A stretch of DNA of 64,000 bases, from positions 24,027,581 to 24,091,580 of the forward strand of contig OZ038435.1 in assembly GCA_964036275.1 (NCBI GenBank). Direction: 5' to 3'. This document shows, in pieces, positions 51,566-61,911 of the stretch; positions within the stretch are counted from its first letter, which is position 1, and the number at the start of each line of letters is the position of its first letter. Position numbers and translations under genes: made by a program. This DNA is from Litoditis marina (Eukaryota > Nematoda > Chromadorea > Rhabditida > Rhabditidae). The notes under the pieces are model-generated. The model ran no database searches. It was not told where the DNA came from and saw only the letters and a program-made list of their open reading frames with translations.

Positions 51566-54500
51566 TTATATGAATCGAAGAGGATTTTCTTGGAAGAAGT
51601 GCGTCATGTTGACTACAGTCACGTATTCCAAGACAAGGAACGTAGAATAGTGGATGATTGCTCCGATTATGACTCCACATCGATGGAACCACAGATATTT
51701 ATTGTGCCTAAAAGAAAATAATAAAAAAATAGATTTATGGATAAATTTCACGAAGTATTCGAACTGCAATAAAAACAGGTGATAACCCAAGTTTTATAGT
51801 ATTTTTTTCATGTACTCTGAGTTGAACGGAGATTTGCCTAGTAACTGCCAGCAACCAGTTTTTTACGCACTAATATCTTGGTTATTTATAACATGATTAT
51901 TTCTAGAAGTTGAAACTGGTTTGTGATCTCAGAGAAGATCAAAAAATGAAACTAGATTCTGACCTGGTCAAACACCGTTCCACAAACTTGAACACCAATT
52001 TGAGCCGTGGAGTGATGAGAACACAGAGACATCCCAGTGTAATTATCAGCAAATTGTTCATCACATAAGTGGCTGAAAGATATTCTTCACTCACAGAAGG
52101 TTCCACTATGTTGTGACGCTCGTGCCTGCTTTTAAATGAAACGATTCCTACTTAAAATGTCTTCTCCGAAGAGTATCTTGTATTTCCGGCATAAGTTTTG
52201 AACATACATTGTGTTTGAATTTTAGAGCTCACTCACATATATCCGGTACCCTGGCCGATTTGGGAATAGCATCCGAGACTATACTCATCATAACTGTTGT
52301 AGACATTATGGTGGACAGACCAATGTTGAACTGAAACAGACTTTGAGCGTTTGGGTTGATTCAAAATAGGTAATTGCATCGATAGACATTATTCAAAACT
52401 ATTCTCTCACGAACCACGGGGTTATCGTTGAATTAACTGATTACAATAATGCTAATGAGCACTGACTCTCGAGCTCGACAAGCTTCAACTGAAAGTGGTT
52501 TGCAAACGTGTTACTTTCTCAGATCATACAAACTTCTATGTGTTGGGATGGGTAGCGAGTAGCTTCCGCTCGGTGTTTTTGGGTCTCGAGTGCTAAGTTT
52601 AATGAAACGCTTGATGGAACTGATGTAGATTGAAACCCAAGAATGAATATTGCAGAATGAGTATGAAATGTGCCGTTTCCGTGCTCTAGCTCTCAACACC
52701 TTTCTGGTATAGAGTTCCAGCGAAAAATGGCGACACTACGATCACATAGGCTCTGGGATATTCATGCACGCGGCCTCTGACAACAACCTTTTCCACATCG
52801 TCCATTTGCAGCTCTGACATGAATATTCCGGCAACACTGAGGAATGTTATCACGAAAGAGGGAATGATGATCAGAGAAATGTAGGGGGCCGGGTTGCGTT
52901 TCAAATGAAACGTGTACTGGTTCTGAAAATAGTTGATCAACTACATAATCATGAACTAGAAAAAGTAAAGTCCGTATTTGCTCTCTTGGACACGCTATCG
53001 AGCTGATTCAACTGACTGATCGTCTCATTTGTTTACATACGACCGTATGATAACCATACAGTATCCAGTTGTATACACTTATTAGGGTACTATAAACATT
53101 CGAACCGGAAGACATTTGGAAAAATATCAATTTAACATGTTCCGGAGATCTCAAGACAATTGGCTCCAAAACCAAAATTCAACATAGAGGTCGTAAGAGT
53201 GTGCTTGCTCACCACGTTGGTAGCCAAAGTTTCGGGGTACAGAACTATGGTCTCTACAGTCAAGTTTCGGACCACCCACTCTTCGTTGCCCTTCAATGAA
53301 TACATATCACTCATCGACGACGAACAGAACTATTTAAAGAGATGGTGGTATGAATAAGTTAGGTTAAGGTGGAAGCACATTAACTTATTCATACCACCAT
53401 CCAAAAGTCCTAGTGACACACTTATATTTTGTTCAAATAAAATAACCTAATATTTACAGAGAAGTTTAATGAAATGACTGTGGTTGACGCGAACGAAAAA
53501 ACCAGCATCATACATATTCTTTTTCATAGTTAGCTGCCAATTCGATTTACAACAGTTAATTAATTCCGTGAAGAATCCGGTTCTAGGTGTTTATCGCTCA
53601 ATGTTGAAACGTTCAGTCAATATTTTGAGATATAATAGTTCTTGAAAGTCTTCCAATACATAAAAATTCGAATGATTTTGTAACGTTATCCTCAACATAG
53701 GCAATCTAAACCACATCAGCCGGCGTAGCAATCCCCCCGAAACCGATCAGCTAGCTCATATCACCTCTCATCGAGGTACCTCACCGAACTCTATCAACTT
53801 TCTCCTATCCTAAACCATTAGTATCGATTGTCGGTGCTGAAACTTCTCATGGAGCGTACTTTCTGCTCATAACCTCAAAGAATGGACATAATGTCGATTT
53901 CAAGCGAGAGTGCGCATAGAGAGTGCATTAAAACAGGAGGGTGCTCGTGTGCCGGAAAAAACCGCACCTAGTATGTTTTAGATACGTTAACCACGCGGGT
54001 TGGCTCGTTTTGAATGACCTTTTGCGGATGATTATTGTAGTTTGGTTCGTACTTTGTTGAAAGAGAATAGAAAACTTATTGGAATCTTGCTCAATTTCCA
54101 TAGATTTTCGTATTCGAATGACTCAAATAGAAAGTGTGCGAATTATGAAATTAAGACTGAAAGTAAGACGAGCTAGTTTTAGTTCTGTCTTAGGGATATG
54201 AGTTACATACTCGTAATCTCCGTATTCGATTCCAAATATGAAATTTTCCTACTAGTCCTCCTTTAATGTCGAATTCCTCATGTGTAAATTGTATTCGTAA
54301 ATAAAGTAGTTAGGTGAAGTTGAAAACTTGGTTTTTCTCAATTCATTATTCTCTTAATTCATCGGTCAATTCCAATTTATACCCTATTTTAAACTTGTTC
54401 TCTTGATATAAGACTCTGCAATCTAAATTTTTCTCGAAAGTCGAAAACGTTTGAAATTCGTTGATTATTTGGGAACCGAACTTTTTGAATTCCCAGTTTT

Positions 54501-57500
54501 CGAACCTTTGAGGAAAAAAGTTGGTTTTGGGAGGCATATCAACATGAAAATAATATTTCCCACTTTTTCAATGATTGATAAAGTGGGATCCCATTTTTTC
54601 AATGATTGATATTTTGGGATCCCATTTTTTCAATGATTGATATTTTGGGATACATTTCTATGAATTCCACTTCAAGTGGTGCTTTGAAAGCCCTCGCGCG
54701 GTTATAAACGCAACACGAGGCGCGTACCTGGCTGCGCCGTATTTGGTATTGGTATTATTTTAGCGTATTTGTCTCGGCGCCCCTTTCTCTGCGCCTCTCA
54801 TTTTTCCGTGTACTAATGCTTAGTTACAGCTCCCGCAAGAACACGAGACGCAGAGACAGAGATGCAGAGACAGTTATCGTCTGAAAAACCACGCATACTA
54901 GATACGGCGCAGCCGAGAACGTGCATTACTGAATGAGTATTCATTCGCGCGAGAAGTGTAAGCTGATTTTGAAAGGTGTACTCAGCAACTATAGATAAGC
55001 TTTCCCAATTTATCAATGATTGATAAAGTGGGATCCCAATTTATCAATGATTGATAAAATGGGATCCCATTTTTTCAATGATTGATAAAGTGGGATCCCA
55101 TCTTTTCAATGATTGAAATCTTGGGACATGAAAAATTAATCTTTTGAAGCAATCGTGGATAAAATTTGCAACAAAAAGTGAAATATTTTCTTTCCCAGAA
55201 AATATTTCTTTCTCGAGAAAAAATAGATTCTGAGATTTATTTAGATTGCAGCGTCTTATATCATTTGAAAAATGAAGTCAATCCATAAGACAATGAGCCA
55301 TCAATTATGCAAGCAACTTGTGTTTTCACCAACGCCCGGTTTACGAAATGCATGTCACCACATGCGCCGTATTTACTATCGCTCTGAAGCCTGAACGCTA
55401 GTAGATACGCTAGCTCTGAAAAATAATCTAGTAGTTTTCCAAGGTCTTACGGTATTCAAGCGGCTCTATGGTATATTCCCACGCTTGCGGCATTCGCGTA
55501 ACCTGTACTAGATACGACACTCTGGCGTTTATAGGGGAGCTGTATTCATAAAACGACAATCCATCACATCGCGATATTGCCCAACAACAATAGTTGTACA
55601 AAATGGCAATAAATGTATAACTATTTCAGAAGTACTTATTTTGAGTACTTTATTTTTGGTAAAAGCTTAATTTATTAAGTTTCTAACATTCAATATGAAA
55701 TTTAAGAATAACCGTTGCCCGCGTCAATACTTCAGCTACCGTAACCCGAAACGCTAGTAGATTCCCTAGTTGATATCAACATCGGGTTTTTTCCTCGCGT
55801 ATCTACTAGCGTTCAGGCTTCAGAGCGGTTGCATGAAAAAGAGTGCACAAAGCAGAGACGGAGAGTTTTTGCTACGTTTTGTGACGTTTGACCTCACGTG
55901 GTAGTCAATTCGGCCATTCGGCACCTCCGTGAGGTTCATCAGCGAGATATATGTGAGAGTTGGTTGGCTTTGGGGGGATTGCTACGCCGGCAGTAAAAGC
56001 GGTCACTTGCCAGAAAGTCAGAAAGTTCACTAAATACTAGAGTGGATAAGGAATTGAATTGAATTGGAATTTGAATTGAAAAGAATTGAAAACCAATTCC
56101 AAAGAATTGAATTGAATTGGTTTTTTTGAACAACCAATTCCAAAGAATTGAATTGAATTGGTTTTTGTGTAAAACCAATTCCTTAGAATTGAATTGAATT
56201 GGTTTTTTTTTAAATCCAGAAAAATTAGAATTGAATTGAATTGGTTTTTTGAATATCAGCAATAATATTTGGAATTGGTTTTGGAATTGGTTTTTTCAAC
56301 GTGGGAAAATTGTTTGTTTTCTGCTGTGTTCTATCCAATCTCCAGGCGGTAGTAGTGTTAATAAACATAAAAACTGTTTTATGAACCGAATTGACAAAAA
56401 ACTGCATCTAGAATTGAAATTGGAATTGATTTTTTTGAGAATTGGTCGGAATTGGTCGAAATTGAATTGAATTGGTTTTTTGGCGCCGGAAAAGAATTGG
56501 AATTGAAGTTCGGATATTTTTTGAGAATTGGTTGGAATTGGAATTGAATTGAATTGGTTTTTCGGAATTGGTTAACCACTCTACTAAATACACGTTGGTA
56601 TCGAGAGGATTTATTACAGGTTGCGCTCCTTTAAAACAAGATTTACGGTAGATGTCGTCCTATCCTTCTGTGTTTATAGTTGGATCGCGATGAAGTTGAA
56701 CAAATTCGTGAATTGTCGAATGTATCGAGATCAAATTACAACCAGAGTCATTCCCTATATAGTCGTCATTCTCTCGAGAAAGACAGCAAAGACCTCGATT
56801 GATCGAGCGACCTCAGACAATTCCTAGCCAATTGGCCAGCCACTTTCGTAGCGGCGTCGGCCAAAGAGTGTGCACATCAGAGAGACGCAGTGTCTCAGCC
56901 TGTCTGCGGTCTCATTGACCTGCATGTTCTCTCGTTTATGAGGCTGGCCAATCGCAGAAAATTGACGCGAATCGTTCTGAGTGCGGAGCGAGCGGTCGTT
57001 GACTGCTTGCGAGCAGACGAGAGACTCAGAACAAGCGTCGTTGCAAAACAGTAAATTACTGTTCGAAACAGCATGGCGGCAATGCAAATCGATTTTTGTT
57101 CTCTAACCGTCTGCGTCTCGCCGAACCGTTCGGTTCCTGAACTGTTCCGACCAAACGCGAATCTGTAATATACAGCGCGCGTTCTAAGGAGTGTGTAGAT
57201 CAGAGATAGGCAGATGAACTGGCCGCTCGCCCATGCCCACCCCGTACAAAGTCGATGGTACGGTGTCCACAACGGTTTGACGAAACCGGGAGTAGTTTAC
57301 ATTTGCCCCCCCCCCCACCCTGGTCGAAAATGGGTTGAAAAGGGCCCGTACTACAATCGCCCCCCACCTTTGAGGGGCGATTATACACCATGCTTATTTA
57401 CTGCAGGCTTGGGTTGAGTGGGGGGTGATTGTTCATCAGTTTCGGGTATGTACTATCACCCCCCATTTTGTATTGTGGGGGGTGATTGTTCATTGTCGAA

Positions 57501-60500
57501 GATGTACAATGTCCCCCCACCCATTTACCAATGACCCCCCACCTTAGCGCGAATTTTCTGGGATTTCAATTAGGTGGGGGGCAATAGTACCACGAGGGGG
57601 GTGATTGTTGGGTGGGTGGCGATTGTACATTTTTCCCGACGAAACCTATACCCACGATGTCTCCCAGGACCATCTCTTCGAGTAGCATGTTGTGCACTGT
57701 GATGTCATCACTACTAAATGTGTAGGACAACAGTTTCACACTGCAATTGTGCTGGTCGAACGGGAAATGCAGAACCTGAATAAACGTTTTAGAGCAGGAA
57801 AGTGGTAAATATCACGAGGACTCGGCTATTTTGATTTGCTCTAGTTGAAATTGCCACTATTCGAGAACAGAAAATTTTCCCAGGTACCCAGGTCTTCCAT
57901 AAGCAAAAATTTGCAGTTTGAAAGTGAGAAAAATATCCATAGTATCAAACAATTAGTACTCGCACATGTACCTTGCCTCTGTGGGAGAGCAGTGCAAGTT
58001 GTCAGTATAAAACTTGTATGATTCTATTGGTATTTTGAGCTCTATGAAATTTATGAACGTCAAACATAGAGAGAAGTAGTCTTTTTAAAGAGGCCGGGCC
58101 CGTCGTCTACCTTTAAACTCGTTGTCTACATGAGGAACTAATTTGTAACCATACTCTTAAAGGTGGTCTGACCGGAACCAAATTTTGTGCCTTGCGCTCC
58201 ACGGTCAATTTCGTCGCTCCAATGCAAACGCGCTACAAAGACTAATTTATCGATACTTTGTGGATCATCCAATCACAATTCCTTAGCGGAGATTCGAAAA
58301 CTTCGTCATTGGGGCGCATTCGCAATGGAGCGATTGGATTAACCGTGGAGCGCAAGGCACGAGATTTGGTTCCTGTCAGGCCATCTTTAACTCACATCCA
58401 TTTTACAGTGAACACTGGCGACGAGGGAACTGAAGAACTCGACCCAACCGTCAGAGTTGACCTTAAATGATCTTTATATTTTAGTTATTGAACAACGATT
58501 GAAAAGCAGAGGGATCAAACTACAAACGGATCAGAACAGGGGAAAATTGTACAATTGCCCCCCCCCCCCCCTCACCTTAAATCCCCCCCCCCCCCGTAGT
58601 ACTATCACCCCCCTCCCAATACGATTTCCTATAGAGAGGGGGGTGATTGTAAATGGGGGGTGATTGTAAATGGGGGGTGATTGTAAATGGGGGGTAATTG
58701 TAGAATGTCGACGTTTAACAATCACCCCCCACAATACAAAATGGGGGGTAATAGTACAACCCCGGACCTGTTTAACAATCGCCCCCCACTCAATCCAAAC
58801 CTGCAGTAAAGAAGGACGTTGTACAATCACCCCCCCTAGGGGTGGGGGGCGATTGTACTACGGGTCGGATTCCAACCTATTTCGGCTCAAGGGGGGGGGG
58901 GGACGATTGTACAATAAACCCCAGAACAGTACGGCGTGGGACCGTCTCAGTCTTTCTTCACTAGAACGATCTTTATACTAGAAGTAAACTGAATAGTCCC
59001 GTGAAGTTGCCATGCTAATGAAAACTCGTTTGCTTTGTCATTGCACTTTTCCGAATTCTGCTGTGTTTAACATGTTTCACGTGACTCTGCAATCGACTAA
59101 CTGTATATGTAAGTTTTCAGCTCAATGAAGACGTACCGTAGCGTATTGCAAGTAGTTGGGCCGCGTGTCCTCGATATGGGAACTGTAACGGGTTCAAACT
59201 TTGCAAAACACTTCAAGTATACACTACTGAGTATCAGTCATCAAGACAGAGAGATAATTATCTGTCTTCAGGTTAGCTTATGTCCAATGAATGTTTCACC
59301 TTTCCTAGCTATGAGTATAGTTAACAATTGCGCGAAAAGTACTTGAATGTCAAGAATTGCGCGAAAAATACCTGAATTTTGGAACAGTTCGTAGGTAAAA
59401 TCCCTCTCACACCAGGATGTGTGGGCAAATTTATATATTATAGTGAGAAAAGTGGTCTTTCCCATTTTCTCTGTACTTTCAGTCCAGTTGCTTGCCTACC
59501 TGTCGAGCGGCGTAATATCGGGTACGAATAAATCCTCTCTGGACAAGTACATGATTTGAACTCCATCAAAGTCTTTCGGATCCCAGCGAAGTCTCAGATC
59601 TCGCCACCACTTCACGTGAAAACAGGTCACATTGAATACTATATAAGAGGGCTTTGAGTTTTAGGTGATGCTACATCATACTTTTTCAATGAAAAATACA
59701 ATTTTCGCGATATTTTCTTGTTTTTTTAGTTATCAACTTTTTGAAACTTCATAATTGGTTTCAACTACAGTTGATGTAAGTAGAATACCGGACAGTAAAA
59801 CGATGAATGAAAGAGAGACGGAATGGGGGAATGGGCATTCTACTCAGGAATCTTGATCAGTTTTCGGTGCTGTGTAAACGTAAACCTTTGTCTTCGGAAC
59901 ATACCATATTGTAGTCAAATATTAAAGTCATGAGTTCTCTCGGGGGGCTCTGAAATGAAACACATTTCATCATGTAATAAAAATTGGCAAGAATTGATGC
60001 AAAGTTTGGTTTTCAAATGTCAAATTACCTCCGACATTTCTAATATGAACCACACGAATGAGACTACTTCACTTTACTTTTCATCACTTGGTAAATGCTA
60101 ACACTATTTCTATTTGGCCCAGACAGGGTTTGACAACTTTAAAGGGCAACGTGAAAACAGACTACTAAATTTATCTTTCATTGCTAATTATACTCCTAAA
60201 ATAAGACTACATAAATTTAGGTACGTTTTAACAACGTCCATTGCATTGCAAAGCGTGAAAGTGTTTGCCTTTAGATGTTACAAAAGTGGCTCCTCATTAT
60301 TTTTGATAAAAGTAAAATTCGCATTAGACATTATGTGTTGGATTGTGCGAAAGTTTACTGTAAGGGTCTGTGTCGAAATGACTATAGTTCGTTTCACCAA
60401 TCGATGACTTTCTACAGTAATCTTTCAAAAGTTCAAACGCATTTATTTAGTCAACAAACAGAATTTAAGATTCACTGTTTTGCATGCTTGTAGTACCCAA

Positions 60501-61911
60501 AGTGGAAAACGAAATCACAAAGTTTAAACTATGTACAACACCTACAAGATATTATAAATTCACTTAAAAGTTTTATTATCTTACTGTAGAGGGCTATTAT
60601 TTCGTGAAACAGACTATACACTCACCAATTCGAGAAGTTTGGTGTAGAGGAGCTGGGTGCCGATAAAGAATTTCGCGACGTCCTCTTGCTCTTGGGTATC
60701 ATTCCTGGTTCCTAAACATATATTGATATCTGTCTGGTTCTCTACACGTTATCGATCAGTCAGAGATTTCCCATTCATTAAACTCTAGAACTCTAAATTA
60801 TCTAGGGTTCGCATATCGGAAAGGTGGCGTATACGGCGTATGTTCCTTCGTTCCGCGGTGATTGTAGTTTGATACCGTCCCTTTTCGGTCGGAACCAGTA
60901 CACTTTGACGTGCAACAAAATGAAATTGGGACAGAGTACGTATGCTAGAAGATCCCGGCACCTTCATCCCATCCTGCGTCTCCTCAAACATACGCTATTT
61001 CTCTGCTCTTACATCCCGCCGGGATGTAAGAGACGATAAATAGTGAGGCAGAGCGAGAGACGCAGGATGGGATGAAACTGCCGGGATCTTCTAGCATACG
61101 TACTCAGAGCTCATTCTGGGGCCTCATTCCATTACCGTGGTTCATGAGAAATAAGCAGTGAGCAGGGCATATTCCTGCTGTTTTAAAACAAATATTGAAA
61201 TTGCACAAAGTGTGTTTGAAAATTTTTAGGTACTTACTGTTCAAATAAATGGCGGGTATAGCCCGGTTGTAACGTTTTTCCAGAAAAAGGTGACGATAGA
61301 GACGTTGCACTGTATCGAGATACGTCACTCGCTGACCTTCAAAATAATGTTTCGTCCTTTTTGAGAAGACGATTGTATTTAAGTTGTTAATTGGTAATTT
61401 ATCATGATGTGCTTAGATACGTCCAATATCCACAAAAATTCTGCGATTGCATAGCTACAATAGCGAAATAAGATGAGGTCAAGATGAGGCCGCAGACAGA
61501 CTATGACAGTATGCGTCTCCTTGACCTGTACATTCTCTCGTCGAGGCCGTTGATAAAGCGTCTGGGAGTTTTCTGAGTTGGCAGATTGTTGAATGAGCAA
61601 CTACCGTATTCGCCGCCCGCATTTACCTCTCTAGCTCCGTAACAGGCAGGCTGCATCTTTGGATGAGGTGTTTTTCTAACTCAATGCTAATTCCAGTTCA
61701 GCTACAATGAAAACGTTCCATCTCAATTAAAACTCAACTCTAAGATGGTTTCAACCCATTGTGAAAAATGTGGATGTTGTCGTTCTCATAGTTGTTCAAC
61801 TTTCTCATACGAACCTTCGTGAGCTACATCCAAAATCTCAGTAATATTTAGTGTTTCAGAATGAACTCTGGTAGGGAAGAACAAGGTGAGAATAAATAGT
61901 CCTTTAATCAT
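51566..61911 (-). CDS. Cys-loop ligand-gated ion channel subunit B
   Basis: Paralogue of channel A in opposite orientation. Thirteen exons: 61911-61815, 61336-61238, 60711-60626, 59949-59905, 59609-59500, 59182-59137, 58461-58396, 57775-57656, 53290-53216, 52922-52788, 52330-52237, 52072-51964, 51707-51566. They give 407 residues with all phases agreeing and the same intron positions as A. Signal peptide MIKGLFILTLFFPTRVHS, WWRDLRLRWDPKDFDG, Cys loop CKMDVLHFPFDQHNC (13 between cysteines), helix 1 NPAPYISLIIIP, Glu before helix 2, helix 4 GVIIGAIIHYSTFLVL. Again there is no vicinal Cys pair and the helix 3-4 loop is very short. Exon 3 is two codons longer than in A, and exon 9 two codons longer. 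Introns are swollen by repeats, the largest 4.4 kb (53291-57655). A and B could assemble together (inference). Confidence 0.92.
53342..53400. repeat. Perfect 20-bp inverted repeat near a splice acceptor
   Basis: ATGGTGGTATGAATAAGTTA and its exact inverse are separated by 19 bases. It lies in channel B intron 8, about 50 bases upstream of the acceptor of exon 9. Confidence 0.9.
54555..55135. repeat. Two direct arrays of a ~32-bp GGGATCCCA unit
   Basis: TTTTTCAATGATTGATA with GTGGGATCCCA is repeated about three times at 54555-54660 and four times at 55005-55135, in the same orientation, with A/T variants. Between them lies non-coding DNA with TACTAGATACGGCGCA. Confidence 0.85.
55380..55827. 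repeat. 31-bp inverted repeat pair
   Basis: CGCTCTGAAGCCTGAACGCT (31 bases to about 55410) recurs exactly inverted at 55797-55827. The pair spans about 450 bases and may be the ends of an element nested in the 2.3-kb one. Confidence 0.85.
56041..56580. repeat. GAATTG microsatellite field, 540 bp
   Basis: Blocks of GAATTGAATTGAATTGG, each followed by a T run, repeat at roughly 50-60-base spacing, with inverse AATTCC blocks between them. The open frames here (rich in N, Q, F, S) are by-products. It lies in channel B intron 8. Confidence 0.9.
56811..56965. repeat. GCAGAC-core hairpin element, copy 3
   Basis: It starts CCTAGCCAATTGGCCAGCCA and ends GAGGCTGGCCAATCGCAGAA. In between are CATCAGAGAGACGCAG, CTGTCTGCGGTCTCATTGAC and CTGCATGTTCTCTC. 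It has the same plan as copies 1 and 2, in the opposite order. Confidence 0.7.
57300..57640. repeat. G/C-run array, copy 1 (GGGGGGTGATTGT)
   Basis: About ten runs of 5 to 13 C or G, each flanked by GATTGTAC/GTACAATC-type sequence, occur in both orientations. The array ends about 15 bases before the donor of channel B exon 8. The C runs and G runs are suited to quadruplex or i-motif structure. Confidence 0.9.
58548..58915. repeat. G/C-run array, copy 2 (GGGGGGTGATTGT)
   Basis: It is the same family as 57300-57640, in another channel B intron. It has outer ends TTGTACAATTGCCCCC and, inverted, TTGTACAATCGTCCCC, three tandem AAATGGGGGGTGATTGT units (58650-58690), and runs of up to 14 C. Confidence 0.9.
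60383..60618. repeat. 236-bp MITE, copy 2 (TATAGT family)
   Basis: It matches the copy at 1031-1266 in length and at about 93% of positions. Its right end (ACTATA) is two bases from the GTGAG donor of channel B exon 3 (60621-60625). Confidence 0.9.
60938..61101. repeat. 164-bp near-perfect hairpin
   Basis: ACGTATGCTAGAAGATCCCG starts an arm of about 80 bases whose inverse ends at 61101; the centre is CATCCCGCCGGGATG. Worn relatives lie at 687-770 and 47450-47520 (GTGCCGGGATGTTATAGCAT). It lies in channel B intron 2. Confidence 0.85.
61424..61595. repeat. GCAGAC-core hairpin element, copy 4
   Basis: AAATTCTGCGATTGC, GAGGTCAAGATGAGGCCGCA, TGCGTCTCCTTGACCTGTAC, TTCTCTCGTCGAGGCC. It has the same plan as the other three copies and lies in channel B intron 1. 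Confidence 0.7.

Larger units (their letters stand above)
53718..55991. mobile_element. 2.3-kb element with GCCGGCGTAGCAATCCCCCC termini
   Basis: The left end AGCCGGCGTAGCAATCCCCC and the inverse of the right end match over about 21 bases; further in, both carry GAGGT and CTCA blocks. The termini resemble those of the 167-bp array at 49408. Inside are two arrays of a 32-base unit with GGGATCCCA (54555-54660 and 55005-55135) and an inverted pair (55380 and 55797). No transposase frame was found, so it is non-autonomous or nested. It lies in channel B intron 8. Confidence 0.8.

Noticed and set aside
55939..56593. Open frames rich in Asn, Gln, Phe and Ser
   Set aside because: They are the translation of GAATTG repeats; every frame and strand gives the same kind of product.
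58531..58981. Overlapping open frames on both strands over the G-run array
   Set aside because: Proline/glycine-rich by-products of C and G runs without start or family support.
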